Shown here: positions 1-9,058 of the stretch, one piece after another
How the letters are laid out: each line of letters starts with the position of its first letter
Numbering within the stretch: position 1 is the first letter of the stretch
Assembly: GCA_930987725.1 (NCBI GenBank)
Contig: CAKNKY010000013.1
Coordinates: 1-52,762 of the forward strand
Reading direction: 5' to 3'
Length of the DNA: 52,762 bases
DNA from: an uncultured Anaeromassilibacillus sp.
GTDB taxonomy: Bacteria; Bacillota; Clostridia; Oscillospirales; Acutalibacteraceae
Notes under the pieces: generated by a model
The model's input: only the letters and a program-made list of their open reading frames with translations
Database searches by the model: none
Told to the model about the DNA's origin: nothing
Position numbers and translations under genes: made by a program

Positions 1-12
1 CCTTTTATCCCC

Positions 13-53
13 TGCAAGCTTTTTGAAAAAAGCTTGACCAAAAACTTTACTGT
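13..53 (-). repeat. Dispersed 41-bp palindromic repeat, copy A
   Basis: First of three nearly identical copies in the window (others at 30538-30577 and 30800-30840). It contains a 10-bp palindrome (CAAGCTTTTT, two bases, AAAAAGCTTG) followed by ACCAAAAACTTTACTGT. It lies 15 bases beyond the stop codon of the EF-G-like gene, so that gene's transcript would carry the hairpin at its 3' end. There is no clear U-tract after the stem in that direction, so I call it a repeat and not a proven terminator. Confidence 0.8.
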
Positions 54-68
54 TCAGGCCGAGTGCGA

Positions 69-2144
69 TTACTCCACCTGGCCGGCAGCCTTCGCCTCTT
101 CAATGACCTTCTGCGCCACCATCGCCGGGGCTTCCTCATAGCGGACAAAGTCAAACCGGAAGCTGCCGCGGCCCTGCGTCGCCTGACGCATAAACGTCGA
201 AAAGTCCGACATCTCCGCCACCGGCACCTCGGCCTCGATCGTCTGGTATCCTTCCTTGCCCGCCGGGTTCATGCCCAGCACACGGCCGCGGCGCTTGTTC
301 ACTTCGCCCATGATGTCGCCCATGTTGCCGTCCGGCACAGTGGCGGAAAGCGCGCCGATGGGTTCAAGCAGAACCGGGTTCGCCTGCGGCATACCCGCCT
401 TGTATGCCAGCGAGGCCGCCGTCTTGAACGCCATTTCGGAGGAATCCACCGGGTGATACGAGCCGTCATACAGCGTTGCGCGCAGGCCAACCACCGGATA
501 CCCCGCCAGCGGGCCCTTCGCAATGCACTCGCGCAGTCCCTTTTCCACCGCCGGGAAGAAGTTCTTCGGCACGGAACCGCCCACCACGCGCTCGCCGAAC
601 TCCAGGCCCTCGCTGTCGCAGGGCTCGAACTCGATCCATACGTCGCCGAACTGGCCGTGGCCGCCCGTCTGCTTCTTGTGGCGGCCCTGCACCTGCACCT
701 TCTTGCGGATCGTCTCGCGGTACGGCACACGCGGCTTCTGCAGCACAACGTCCACGCCGAACTTGCTCTTGAGCTTCGACACCACCACGTCGAGGTGCTG
801 CTCGCCCAGGCCGGACACGATCATCTGGTGCGTCTCCGCGTTGTTCGAGAAGCGGATCGTCGGGTCTTCCTCCACCAGGCGGAAAATGCCCTGCGCCACC
901 TTGTCCTCCTCGCCCTTGTTCTTCGGCAGAATCGCCATGGAGAGCGTCGGGTTCGGGTATTCCACGCCGTCAAGCGTCACCTTGCGCGTCGGCGCGCACA
1001 GCGTGTCGCCCGTGTTCGCGCCGGAAAGCTTCAGCACCGCGCCGATGTCGCCGGCACAGATGGCCCCCATGTCCTCCTGCTTCTTGCCGCGCATGAGCAC
1101 AACCTTGCCGATGCGCTCCGTGTTGCCGGTGCGCATGTTCACAAGCTGCGAATCCTGCGCCACCTTGCCGGAAATCACTTTCAGATACGAAACCTTGCCC
1201 ACAAACGGGTCCGCGATCGTCTTGAACACGATGGCCGCCGTCGCGCCGTCCGGGTTGACGGAGATCTCCACCGGCTCGCCGTCCACGTCCGCGCCCACTT
1301 CGCCGGCCTTCTCCGCCGCGGAGGGCGCCAGCCACGTGAGGCCGTCCATGAACTGCTCCATGCCGCGCATGAGCAGCGCGTCGCCGCAGAACACCGGCGT
1401 GATGGCGCCGCTCTTGACGCCCTTGCTCACGCCCACGATGACCTCCTCCGGCGTGAAGGGCTCGCCGGAAAAGTATTTTTCAAACATCTCGTCGCTCGTC
1501 TCGGCCACGGCCTCGTAAATGGCCGTGCGCAGGCCCTCGAGGCGGTCGCCCATGTCGGGCATCTTGACCTCCACGGGCTTGCCGTTCGAGTAATCGTATG
1601 CTTTGTATTCCAGAATGTTGATGTAAATGTCGGCCTTGCCGTCCACAATGTAGGGAACCACCACAGGGCAGGTCGAGGGGCCGAAGGAGCGCTTCAGATC
1701 CTCAAACACGCGGTAGAAACGGGCGTCCTCGTCCGCCAGGCCGTTCACGAAGAAGATCTTCGAAAGGCCGCGCGCGGAAGCCGCTTCATATGCCCTTTCC
1801 GTGCCCACGGAGACGCCGTCCTTGCCGGAAACCGCGATGAGCACGGAATCCGCAGCGCGCACCGCTTCGCACAGGCCGCCTTCAAAATCGAAGAGGCCGG
1901 GGGCGTCGATGAGATTGATCTTGTGGTTCTTCCACTCCAGCGGCGCAACAGCTGCCGAAACGGAAGCCTTGCGGCGGATTTCCTCGGGGTCATAGTCGCA
2001 CACGGTGTTGCCGTCGCTCACCTTACCGCGGCGATCGGTCGCTCCGGAAAGATAGAGCATCGCTTCCGCGATGGATGTCTTGCCGGAGCCGCTATGGCCT
2101 GCCAGCGCAATGTTGATGATATTCTTGGCCGGGTACTGTTTCAT
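69..2144 (-). CDS. EF-G-like translational GTPase (paralogue)
   Basis: The 691-residue protein has the EF-G layout: a GTPase domain, a beta-barrel domain II, and C-terminal domains III-V with the usual GLGEQHLDVVV and GHGQFGDV segments. The P-loop is GHSGSGKT (residues 16-23) and the G3 motif is DAPG (80-83). The G4 guanine-specificity motif, normally NKxD, reads NGLA (about residues 133-136), and the switch I threonine region reads ASVS, so this is not the housekeeping fusA product. Families of this kind are annotated as EF-G-like proteins of unknown role, possibly ribosome-associated. The start is an ATG with AAAGGGG about 10 bases upstream, and a sigma-A promoter lies at 2238-2266. It is transcribed alone, away from the clc gene. 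Family assignment is secure; whether it still uses GTP is open. Confidence 0.9.
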   Translation of the reverse strand: MKQYPAKNIINIALAGHSGSGKTSIAEAMLYLSGATDRRGKVSDGNTVCDYDPEEIRRKASVSAAVAPLEWKNHKINLIDAPGLFDFEGGLCEAVRAADSVLIAVSGKDGVSVGTERAYEAASARGLSKIFFVNGLADEDARFYRVFEDLKRSFGPSTCPVVVPYIVDGKADIYINILEYKAYDYSNGKPVEVKMPDMGDRLEGLRTAIYEAVAETSDEMFEKYFSGEPFTPEEVIVGVSKGVKSGAITPVFCGDALLMRGMEQFMDGLTWLAPSAAEKAGEVGADVDGEPVEISVNPDGATAAIVFKTIADPFVGKVSYLKVISGKVAQDSQLVNMRTGNTERIGKVVLMRGKKQEDMGAICAGDIGAVLKLSGANTGDTLCAPTRKVTLDGVEYPNPTLSMAILPKNKGEEDKVAQGIFRLVEEDPTIRFSNNAETHQMIVSGLGEQHLDVVVSKLKSKFGVDVVLQKPRVPYRETIRKKVQVQGRHKKQTGGHGQFGDVWIEFEPCDSEGLEFGERVVGGSVPKNFFPAVEKGLRECIAKGPLAGYPVVGLRATLYDGSYHPVDSSEMAFKTAASLAYKAGMPQANPVLLEPIGALSATVPDGNMGDIMGEVNKRRGRVLGMNPAGKEGYQTIEAEVPVAEMSDFSTFMRQATQGRGSFRFDFVRYEEAPAMVAQKVIEEAKAAGQVE

Positions 2145-2237
2145 GTGGTTGATCCCCTTTCTATCTGGTGCGCGCCGGAATCCGGCGCTTCGGGAAATTC
2201 GTACAATCTGAACAATAGTTGTAGGAATTCAAAATTT

Positions 2238-2266
2238 ATTATAGCGCACCTTGTGAGGAAAGGCAA
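2238..2266 (-). promoter_or_regulatory. Promoter of the EF-G-like gene
   Basis: On the minus strand TTGCCT (2266-2261) and a perfect TATAAT (2243-2238) are separated by 17 bp. The 5' leader would be about 85-90 nt. No other strong promoter is visible in the 395-bp gap shared with the clc gene on this strand. Confidence 0.75.
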
Positions 2267-2379
2267 GCGGCTTCAAACAATTTTTCACAATCCACCGCCA
2301 ATAGATTCCGCAAAAATTTGTGCTATTTTCCCAATTAGCCTTTCGTTTCCCGTCCGTTTGACGCCTTTGCCTGTCAGAT

Positions 2380-2407
2380 CCGCCGGAAACAGGCCGGTTT
2401 CCGGCGG
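2380..2407. promoter_or_regulatory. Perfect 11-bp inverted repeat upstream of clc
   Basis: CCGCCGGAAAC at 2380-2390 is followed after 6 bases by its exact complement GTTTCCGGCGG at 2397-2407. It ends 19 bp upstream of the -35 box of the clc promoter. No gene reads into it from the left on the plus strand, so a terminator role is unlikely. An operator or a cruciform-forming site is possible. Confidence 0.5.
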
Positions 2408-2426
2408 CCGGGCGGGCCTGTTTTCC

Positions 2427-2455
2427 TTGCGGACGCCCCGAAAGGGATCTATAAT
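2427..2455 (+). promoter_or_regulatory. Promoter of the ClC gene
   Basis: TTGCGG (2427-2432), a 17-bp spacer and TATAAT (2450-2455). The transcript would have a leader of about 78 nt before the ATG at 2540. That leader does not match the fluoride riboswitch pattern as far as I can see. Confidence 0.7.
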
Positions 2456-2539
2456 AATGGAAACCGGCGCACGGGCCGTTTCCGGCATGGGACGGCCCCT
2501 TTTTGCGGCCGGAAGTCTGAAACGAGTGAGGAAAAACAG

Positions 2540-3793
2540 ATGGAACAGGAAAAGAAAACCGCGCCGCTGCGGCTCACGGCGGCCGCGCTGTTGGCGGGCC
2601 TCGCGGCGGGCGGCGTCGCGGCGCTGTACCGCCTTGCGCTGGAGGGCGCCGCCAGTCTGATGGACCGCGCAGCCGCCTTCGCGCGCGCAAACGCGGCCGG
2701 GGCCGTGCTCTGGTTCGCCGCGCTCGCGGCCATGGCCGCCGTGGTCGCCTTCCTGCTGAAAAAGCAGCCGCTCACCGGCGGCAGCGGCATCCCGCAGGTG
2801 GAAAAGGAGCTGCGCGGCGAGGTGCACAGCAACTGGCTGCCGGTGCTGGCGGCAAAGTTTGCGGGCGGCTTCCTCAGCCTGCTGGGCGGGCTCTCGCTCG
2901 GCCGCGAGGGGCCCAGCATCCAGCTCGGCGCCATGGCGGGCAAAGGCGTATCCCGCCTGCTGCGCCGCGAGGGCGAGGAAAGCCGCCTGCTGCTGAGCTG
3001 CGGTGCGGGCGCGGGCCTCGCTGCGGCCTTCCATGCGCCGGCCGCCGGCGTGCTCTTCTGCCTGGAAGAGCTCTTCGGCAGCTTTTCGCCGAAGCTGCTG
3101 CTGCCGCTGCTGGCCTCCGTGCTTTCCGCCGACCTCGTCTCCTCCTGCGTGTTCGGCGTCCAGCCCGTCTTTCAGTTCGCACCCTCCGCGGAGCTGACCC
3201 CGGCGCTCTATGCGCTCGTCCTCCCGCTGGGCGTCCTGCTCGGCGTGCTGGGCGCGTTCTACAACGCCGCCACGGTGCGCGGCGTCTCTCTCCTGCAGAA
3301 AAAGAGCGGCCTGCCCGTGTTCGTGCGCCTGCTGCTGCCCTTCCTCGCCGCCGGCGTGCTGGCGCTCGTCTGCCCGGTGCTGCTCGGCTCCGGCCACGAG
3401 CTCGTGGAATCGGCCGCCGCCGGCACCTTCGCCGCCTGGGCGCTCGCGCTCCTGCTGCTCGGCAAATTCGTCTTTTCGCTTTTGAGCTTCACCTCCGGCG
3501 CGCCGGGCGGCATCTTCTTCCCGCTGCTCGTGCTGGGCGCGCTCATCGGCTGCCTCTATGGCCTTGGCGCCGTGCACCTCTTCGGCCTCGACCCCGGCCT
3601 CGTGCCCGTCTTCCTGCTGCTCGGCATGGCAGGAAACTTCGCGGCCATCGTGCGCGCGCCCTTCACTGGCGCCGTGCTTCTGTTTGAGATGACGGGCTCC
3701 ATGCCCTGCCTGCTGCCGCTGCTGGCCGTTTCGTGGGCCGCATGCCTCACGGCCAACGCCCTGCGCAGCACCCCGATCTATGACAGCCTGTGA
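2540..3793 (+). CDS. ClC-family chloride/proton antiporter
   Basis: This 417-residue polytopic membrane protein exchanges chloride (or a related anion) for protons across the cytoplasmic membrane. The family signatures are in order: GSGIP (near residue 78) for anion binding, GREGP (near 120) with the external gating glutamate, an EE pair in a CLEELF segment that carries the internal proton glutamate, a GGIFFP segment, and a late IYDSL that places the conserved tyrosine. Retention of both glutamates indicates a proton-coupled transporter and not a passive channel. There is no cytoplasmic CBS or TrkA-C domain, as in short bacterial forms. The start is supported by GAGGAAA 8-9 bases upstream. 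It is transcribed alone from 2427-2455. The class (ClC) is sure; the physiological anion is not. Confidence 0.92.
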   Translation: MEQEKKTAPLRLTAAALLAGLAAGGVAALYRLALEGAASLMDRAAAFARANAAGAVLWFAALAAMAAVVAFLLKKQPLTGGSGIPQVEKELRGEVHSNWLPVLAAKFAGGFLSLLGGLSLGREGPSIQLGAMAGKGVSRLLRREGEESRLLLSCGAGAGLAAAFHAPAAGVLFCLEELFGSFSPKLLLPLLASVLSADLVSSCVFGVQPVFQFAPSAELTPALYALVLPLGVLLGVLGAFYNAATVRGVSLLQKKSGLPVFVRLLLPFLAAGVLALVCPVLLGSGHELVESAAAGTFAAWALALLLLGKFVFSLLSFTSGAPGGIFFPLLVLGALIGCLYGLGAVHLFGLDPGLVPVFLLLGMAGNFAAIVRAPFTGAVLLFEMTGSMPCLLPLLAVSWAACLTANALRSTPIYDSL

Positions 3794-3825
3794 GAAACGC
3801 CCAAAAAAATCCAACGGTTGTTCCA

Positions 3826-3854
3826 TTGCTTTTCCGACTTTTTTCTGCTAATAT
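3826..3854 (+). promoter_or_regulatory. Promoter of the AraC-type regulator gene
   Basis: TTGCTT (3826-3831), a 17-bp spacer and TAATAT (3849-3854). It starts 32 bp beyond the clc stop codon, so the regulator has its own transcript with a leader of about 90 nt before the TTG start. Confidence 0.65.
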
Positions 3855-3949
3855 AGAGAAAAACCGTGCCGAACAAGAAGATAAATCCGGTGAAAATGCG
3901 AAAAAGCGCCTGCGCCGTGTACTTTTCCGAAAAGGCAGGGGGGAGACGT

Positions 3950-6085
3950 TTGACCACCAAGGAAAGAAAAAAGAAAAAATTCCCGTTATGGACGGCAGGG
4001 TTCTGCGCCGTGTATCTTTTTTGTTTTTCCCTGCTGTTCATTGCGCTGCACCGCGCCATGTCTTCTGCATGGGGCGCGCAGTCCAGGGCGGCGGAAATCT
4101 CTTTTTTACAGCTGAGAATTTACCTTGACTCCGCCTTTGAAGATACCAAAGAAAGAGCGGAGCGGGTGTTTTCCGACGGCGCCTTCCTGTCCTACCTGGC
4201 CAAAAAGGAGAACGGTGACTCTTTCTGCCGGTCGGTTACCCCTTTTTTACAGGAAATATGCGGCGGCCCGGTCAGCGCAGGGGGCTGCCTCATCAATTTG
4301 ACGGAGCAAAAGGCCGCCGATCTGAACGGCCGTTTGTATTATGGTACTGCGGGCTTTTCCGCCCTGGCAGAATCGCTCGCTTTGCCTTCCGGGCACTTGG
4401 AGGAAACAGGGGCGTGGCAGGAGGGTTTCTTCTTTTCACAGGAGGATGAGCTGCGTTTTTTCTATTTTTCCAATTTGTATCAGATCGCGGATGAGCGCTA
4501 TGCGGCTGTGATAGAATTCTCCATGGAAGAAATCCAGGCCCTGTGCGTGCAGGCCTTTGGCCGGGAAGCCGCCTTCTGCTTTTATATCCCGGGGCAGGAG
4601 CTAAGCTACCGCGGCCCCGGCGCGCCTCTTCCGGAAGGATGGCGGGAGCTTTCGGAAACGGGAAGCGGCGGCGCAAACGGCAGGCTTGTTGCGAAGCATT
4701 CCATACTGACCGGCTGTACCTACCTGATGTATTTTTCGGGGAACGAAATGCCCAGCCGCCTGTTCTGGGGCTGCCTTCTGTGCTTCCTTTTTTTGACAGC
4801 CGCCCTGTTTTTCGTTTTAATCCGGGCAGGGAGCCGGGCGTCCGGGCAAAGCGCCGTTCCGCAGGTGCAGCCCGCTGCGCTGCCTCCCCCGCCCCTGCCC
4901 TCTCCCGCGAAAGAGGAGTTTTTTCACACAAAGCTCTGGTATCTGAAAAAAATAATAACAGGAGAGATTTTGTACCCGGACGGGAAGCAATACGAGAAAT
5001 ACGGCCTTTCCTTCTCCCAGGCTGCGCTGTTTTTGTTGGATGCGAAGCGGGACGTCCGGACCGATGAAGAGACGTTTTCGGAGGGACTGACGGATCTCAC
5101 ACAGGTGTGTTTTGCGCCCGGCGAGACGTACCTGTTCCGCATGCAGGGGAAATACGCCGGAATTGTTTTGCTGCAACTCCCGCAGGAAAACGCGGAACAG
5201 TGGTTCGCGGAAAAAGCGCGGCAGCTGAGCGCACGCATCGGGGAGGTCTGCCGCCTCTACCTGAGCGCCATACACGGCCGGTTCGTTGAGCTTCCGGACG
5301 CTTACCGCGAATGCCTGTATACAGAGGAATATTGCTACCTGCACAGCGAAGAGGGCGCTGCCATGTCCTATGGGCAGGTTTGCAGGCAGGCCTGCTCTTT
5401 TCTTGCTGTCCCCCGCACGTCGGACATCCGGGAAAGGTTCCTTTCCTGCATGGTCAAGGGGGAATTTTGCGCGGCAAAGGAGGAAATTCTCTCCCACTTA
5501 CAGGCCCTGCGGAGCATATGGGGACTGAACAACCGCACGGCTAAAACGGCAATTTACGAGATCATCGACATGTTCCTTCACGGCATTTCCATCCTGGATC
5601 AGGCCATGGTGGAATCGCTCTTTGATAAACGGGAGATGATTACCCGCACAATGGCACAGGACACCTTTGCCGGCTTGCAGCAGCAGGTGGAAACCGTTAT
5701 GGACACCCTGATTCTGCGCTGCGACACCAAATCCATGGCAATTCAAGACAAAACCGATGCCATCGCCTCCTACCTCCAAATCCATTATAAAAATCCGGAG
5801 CTCAGCCTGGAGCTTCTGGCGGAGCAGTTCTCCGTCTCCGTACAGTATCTGTCGCACGAATTCAAAAATAAAACGGGGGCCGGCCTGCAGGACTATCTGT
5901 GCCGTATCCGCGTAGAACACGCCAAGTCCCTTTTGCTGCGGAACCCGCAGCTTTCGGTTGCGCAGATAGGGGAAGCCGTCGGCTTCCATAACAGCCAGAC
6001 ATTCATCCGCTCCTTCAAGCGGATGGAATCGGTTACACCGGGCCAGTACCGGCGCTGCGCCTGCGCAGAGAAGGGGAGCGAATAA
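3950..6085 (+). CDS. Membrane-anchored AraC-family transcriptional regulator
   Basis: The protein (711 residues from a TTG start) has a first membrane helix at about residues 10-34, an outside sensor region of about 230 residues, a second helix at about 268-292, a cytoplasmic linker, and a C-terminal AraC/XylS DNA-binding domain at about 600-705 with two helix-turn-helix units (LSLELLAEQFSVSVQYLS and VAQIGEAVGFHNSQTFIRSF). This layout is typical of Clostridia regulators that sense an extracytoplasmic ligand and sit next to LplABC-type importers. I chose TTG 3950 because a G-rich AGGGGGGAG lies directly upstream; GTG 3866 and ATG 3896 in the same frame lack a ribosome site. It converges on the ABC/esterase operon and is the obvious candidate to activate it, though a target has not been shown. 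Confidence 0.88.
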   Translation: MTTKERKKKKFPLWTAGFCAVYLFCFSLLFIALHRAMSSAWGAQSRAAEISFLQLRIYLDSAFEDTKERAERVFSDGAFLSYLAKKENGDSFCRSVTPFLQEICGGPVSAGGCLINLTEQKAADLNGRLYYGTAGFSALAESLALPSGHLEETGAWQEGFFFSQEDELRFFYFSNLYQIADERYAAVIEFSMEEIQALCVQAFGREAAFCFYIPGQELSYRGPGAPLPEGWRELSETGSGGANGRLVAKHSILTGCTYLMYFSGNEMPSRLFWGCLLCFLFLTAALFFVLIRAGSRASGQSAVPQVQPAALPPPPLPSPAKEEFFHTKLWYLKKIITGEILYPDGKQYEKYGLSFSQAALFLLDAKRDVRTDEETFSEGLTDLTQVCFAPGETYLFRMQGKYAGIVLLQLPQENAEQWFAEKARQLSARIGEVCRLYLSAIHGRFVELPDAYRECLYTEEYCYLHSEEGAAMSYGQVCRQACSFLAVPRTSDIRERFLSCMVKGEFCAAKEEILSHLQALRSIWGLNNRTAKTAIYEIIDMFLHGISILDQAMVESLFDKREMITRTMAQDTFAGLQQQVETVMDTLILRCDTKSMAIQDKTDAIASYLQIHYKNPELSLELLAEQFSVSVQYLSHEFKNKTGAGLQDYLCRIRVEHAKSLLLRNPQLSVAQIGEAVGFHNSQTFIRSFKRMESVTPGQYRRCACAEKGSE

Positions 6086-6097
6086 AACGGCGCGCCA

Positions 6098-6149
6098 AAA
6101 AACAGGCCCCGGCACGGGACAAATTGTGAACCGTGCCGGGGCCTGTTTT
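6098..6149. terminator. Bidirectional terminator
   Basis: A 15-bp stem (CAGGCCCCGGCACGG with its complement) around a loop of about 13 nt, with an A run on the left and TTTT on the right. It stops both the regulator gene (+) and the esterase operon (-). Confidence 0.85.
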
Positions 6150-6161
6150 GCGGGCGGCCCT

Positions 6162-7868
6162 TCAGCCCCTCCGGAGAACCGGCAGGAACAGGCAGGAGGG
6201 ATGGTCGGCGTCGTGGAACACGCACTGTCGGGCCGGGCGGATTGCGGTGCCGAATCCAAGCCGTTCGGCGGTGTTCAGATTGCGATCATGAGCCGGGTAA
6301 TAGCTGCTGGTGACGTCAATCCGGATCCGGTGCCCTTTGCGGAACACCACGCTGACGCTGTTCATTGGCAGAGTGAACGGATAAACCTTCCCCGGCTCCA
6401 GCAGTTCGGGCAATGCTTCCAGTCGGGCACTGCGGAATCGGCCGCGTACCGCCCCTTCCGTCAACGGGAAAGAGCTCCCGTCCGGCGCGGTATCGCTCAG
6501 CCGGCAGACGAAATCGGTATCCGGCCCGTCGGTAGACGCATACAGGCAAAAAGAAATCTCGCCCGTAACCTCCAGGTCCTCCGGCAGGGGCTCGCTGTAA
6601 TAGACAAGGACGTCCTCACGCCCCTCCTGTTCCGCCGGATCCGCAAAAAGGACATGCCCCTTTTGATCCTTGTAAGAGGAGGGATAGGGATTTTGAGGAT
6701 CGTATACATACTGCTGCGGCTCCTGCGAGGACGGCGGATTTTCCTGAAGGAGGCCGGCGGTGCGTTCCCCTGTCCCGCACAGGAACCAGCGTGTTCCCTG
6801 CGCGCCTCTGGGAGGCCATTCCTCGGCCGTATGCCACTCGTTCGTCCCAAGGGTGAAGAATTCTACGGCGGGGCGGCGCTCCACACCGTTTTCAATACCC
6901 TTAAGCCAATGGTCAAACCAATCCCGCACCAGCCTCCGGATCCCACGAGCCGCGCCCGTATTTCCGCTACCGAAATCAAAACCGTCAATTCTCGTATGGA
7001 GCTCGCCTCCGTGCAGCCAAGGGCCAATGATCAGCTTTTTCTTTTCCGCGGAAACGCCGGAGGCGTGGGCCCAATTGTCCAGCGTACCCGAGCAGGCCAG
7101 ATCAAACCAGCCACTGAGGAAAAGCATGGGCACCCGGATATTCTCCACCGGGATGGGACGGCAGGCTTTTGCCAAAAAAGCCTGCGGCTCTTCCAGGCCG
7201 CTGAGCAAATCAAGGTACGCCTGCGTATAACGCCGAATACCGGGAATGGCGGCGGCCGGATGCCCGGCGGCAGGCAGCCGGAACGAAAGCTCGTCCCAGT
7301 TTTCCTGGCATCGCCTGATTTCTGCAAGGACGCGCTCCTGCTCCGCCTTCCCCTCCACCCAGCGGGCCAGGTTTTCCCGCGCACGGTCCAGAATCCAGGA
7401 GAGGTGATAGTTCATAAAATGGTGGGACTTACTGTAGCTGAGCGGATCGATGGCAGAATTCTGGAAGGGGCAGAGCGCCTTCAGGTGCGGCGGCTGAAGG
7501 GAAGCCGCCGCCATTTGCGTATAGCCGAAATAAGAAAGCCCCTGCATCCCCACATTCCCGTCGCACCACGGCTGGGCGGCAATCCATTCAACGGAGTCGT
7601 AACCGTCTTCCGGTTCGCTTCCGCCGTTCGCTTCCAGGAATCCTTCTGACTGCCCCGTTCCCCGCACATCTTGAAATACCATATTATATCCGGCCAGAGC
7701 CATTTCCTCGTAATTGGAGTAAATACCGTCCGCCTTCTCTTTCCCGTAAGGGGTTCGCAGGAGGATTGCGGGGTAAGGACAACCGTCGTCCGGCCGGATC
7801 ACATTGCAGCTCAGGCTGACCCCGTCCCGCATGGGGACTCGCATGTTAAGGAGCGTCTTCGTTTTCAT
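6162..7868 (-). CDS. CocE/NonD-family acyl esterase or amidase
   Basis: The 568-residue protein belongs to the X-Pro dipeptidyl-peptidase/cocaine esterase/alpha-amino-acid ester hydrolase superfamily. It shows the N-terminal MRDGVSLSCNVIRP start of the fold, the nucleophile elbow GLSYFG, the acid in GWFDLA, the base histidine in GPWLHG about 32 residues later, and a C-terminal jelly-roll domain ending in a HRIRIDVTSS segment. It has no signal peptide, so it acts in the cytoplasm on an imported substrate. The ATG at 7868 has AAGGA 9 bases upstream and overlaps the MFS stop codon by 4 bases (ATGA). The open frame continues upstream of this start, but that part lies antisense-free only in the MFS gene's own frame-shifted sequence and is not coding. 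The family is certain; the ester or amide it cleaves cannot be told. Confidence 0.9.
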   Translation of the reverse strand: MKTKTLLNMRVPMRDGVSLSCNVIRPDDGCPYPAILLRTPYGKEKADGIYSNYEEMALAGYNMVFQDVRGTGQSEGFLEANGGSEPEDGYDSVEWIAAQPWCDGNVGMQGLSYFGYTQMAAASLQPPHLKALCPFQNSAIDPLSYSKSHHFMNYHLSWILDRARENLARWVEGKAEQERVLAEIRRCQENWDELSFRLPAAGHPAAAIPGIRRYTQAYLDLLSGLEEPQAFLAKACRPIPVENIRVPMLFLSGWFDLACSGTLDNWAHASGVSAEKKKLIIGPWLHGGELHTRIDGFDFGSGNTGAARGIRRLVRDWFDHWLKGIENGVERRPAVEFFTLGTNEWHTAEEWPPRGAQGTRWFLCGTGERTAGLLQENPPSSQEPQQYVYDPQNPYPSSYKDQKGHVLFADPAEQEGREDVLVYYSEPLPEDLEVTGEISFCLYASTDGPDTDFVCRLSDTAPDGSSFPLTEGAVRGRFRSARLEALPELLEPGKVYPFTLPMNSVSVVFRKGHRIRIDVTSSYYPAHDRNLNTAERLGFGTAIRPARQCVFHDADHPSCLFLPVLRRG

Positions 7869-9058
7869 AAGGGAACATCCTTCTTTCTTTTCGTCATATA
7901 GCGGCGGCAAGCGCCGTACAGGATTGCCGAAAAGGCCAGGGGCGCGGCCGCCCACAGGAACACGCCGGAATACCCGGAGGAGGCGAGTACCCCGCCAGCA
8001 ACGGCAGACGCTCCTCCCTGCCCGAGATCCGCCCCGATATAATATGTGCAGGAAGCGGCGCCGCGGCGTTCGGGCGGCACGCCGGCAAGGCAGCGCGCCT
8101 GAATGGCGGGTTGCAGCGCGCCCACGCCCAAAGCCTTTGTAACGCTTGACACCGCCATTATAGGCACGGCCGCGCCCCCCGGCAGCCAGGCAAGGAGCAA
8201 AAAGGAGAAAGCGATCAGCGCTGCAGACGGATAAAAAACGGCGGAAAAGCCCATACGGTCCCCCCACTTTCCCAAGAAAAGGCGCGCCAGGAATAGGGTA
8301 ATCGCGCTCAGCGTAAAATACCAGCCGGCATTCTCCATTCCGAGGGATACGGCGTAGGAGGCAAGATAGCCGCTTTCCACCCCGTTTGCCGCCGAAAGCG
8401 CGATGGTAAGCAGTGCATACGGCACAGCCTCCCGCGCAATCAGGCCCGAAAGCGGCTCCGCTCCCCCGCGTTCCCGCGGGACGTCCCCGCCGGGAAGCGG
8501 CAGCTCCAAAAGCAGGCTGAGCCCTGAAACCAGCGCTGCAGCCAGAAAGGCGCCCTCCTCCCCCCAAAAGCTCCGCATGGTTAAGCCCGCCGAGGGTCCC
8601 AGCGCCGTAGCGATCGACTGGCCGACGGCGAAAACCCCCATGCCCTGGCCTTCCTTTCCCTCCGGTAAATAATCGGAAACACACGCCATGGTAACGGTGG
8701 TTGTCACTCCGAAGGAGACGCCGTGCAGGATGCGCAGCAAGAAAAACAGGGCCGCGTGGTTCACCGCCCCGTAACCGCCCAGGGAAACCGCCGTCAGGAG
8801 CGTGAAGATCAAGAGCAGCGATTTGCGCCGGAAACGGTCGCAGACCCAACCGCTGAAGGGGCGGAACAACAGGGACGCCAGCGACATGGAGCCAATCACC
8901 GCCCCGGCGGTGCCCGCCTCGATCCCTGCCCGGTTCAAGCGCAGGTTCATCAGGGGGTTAGAAAGGTACAGGGTAAGGGAGAGCAGCAGGTTGACCGAAA
9001 ACAGCAGCCAATACGGCCTCTGGAATGGCTTCCCGGCCCGTTCCTCGGCAAGGCTCAT
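7865..9058 (-). CDS. Major facilitator superfamily transporter
   Basis: The 397-residue protein has about 12 hydrophobic helices and the MFS loop 2-3 signature, FSGWVCDRFRRKS, near residue 70. The second half has a related LGKWGDRMG motif. It resembles drug/metabolite:proton antiporters of the DHA1/YfcJ kind. The start at ATG 9058 overlaps the upstream permease stop by 4 bases (ATGA), which supports this start over an in-frame codon 21 residues earlier inside the permease gene. It is translationally coupled to both neighbours in a five-gene operon. A plausible job is export of a product of the esterase, or an alternative route for the same compound; that is inference. Confidence 0.88.
   Translation of the reverse strand: MSLAEERAGKPFQRPYWLLFSVNLLLSLTLYLSNPLMNLRLNRAGIEAGTAGAVIGSMSLASLLFRPFSGWVCDRFRRKSLLLIFTLLTAVSLGGYGAVNHAALFFLLRILHGVSFGVTTTVTMACVSDYLPEGKEGQGMGVFAVGQSIATALGPSAGLTMRSFWGEEGAFLAAALVSGLSLLLELPLPGGDVPRERGGAEPLSGLIAREAVPYALLTIALSAANGVESGYLASYAVSLGMENAGWYFTLSAITLFLARLFLGKWGDRMGFSAVFYPSAALIAFSFLLLAWLPGGAAVPIMAVSSVTKALGVGALQPAIQARCLAGVPPERRGAASCTYYIGADLGQGGASAVAGGVLASSGYSGVFLWAAAPLAFSAILYGACRRYMTKRKKDVPL

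Noticed and set aside
2456-2539. Fluoride riboswitch in the clc leader
   Set aside because: The conserved crcB-motif blocks are not recognisable; only short imperfect inverted repeats are seen.
63-2660. 865-codon open frame on the plus strand opposite the EF-G-like gene
   Set aside because: It is antisense to a clear GTPase gene, is rich in His, Arg and Ala as GC-biased shadow frames are, and matches no family.
7869-8849. N-terminal extension of the esterase frame
   Set aside because: It overlaps the MFS gene in another frame; the homologous start with a ribosome site is ATG 7868.
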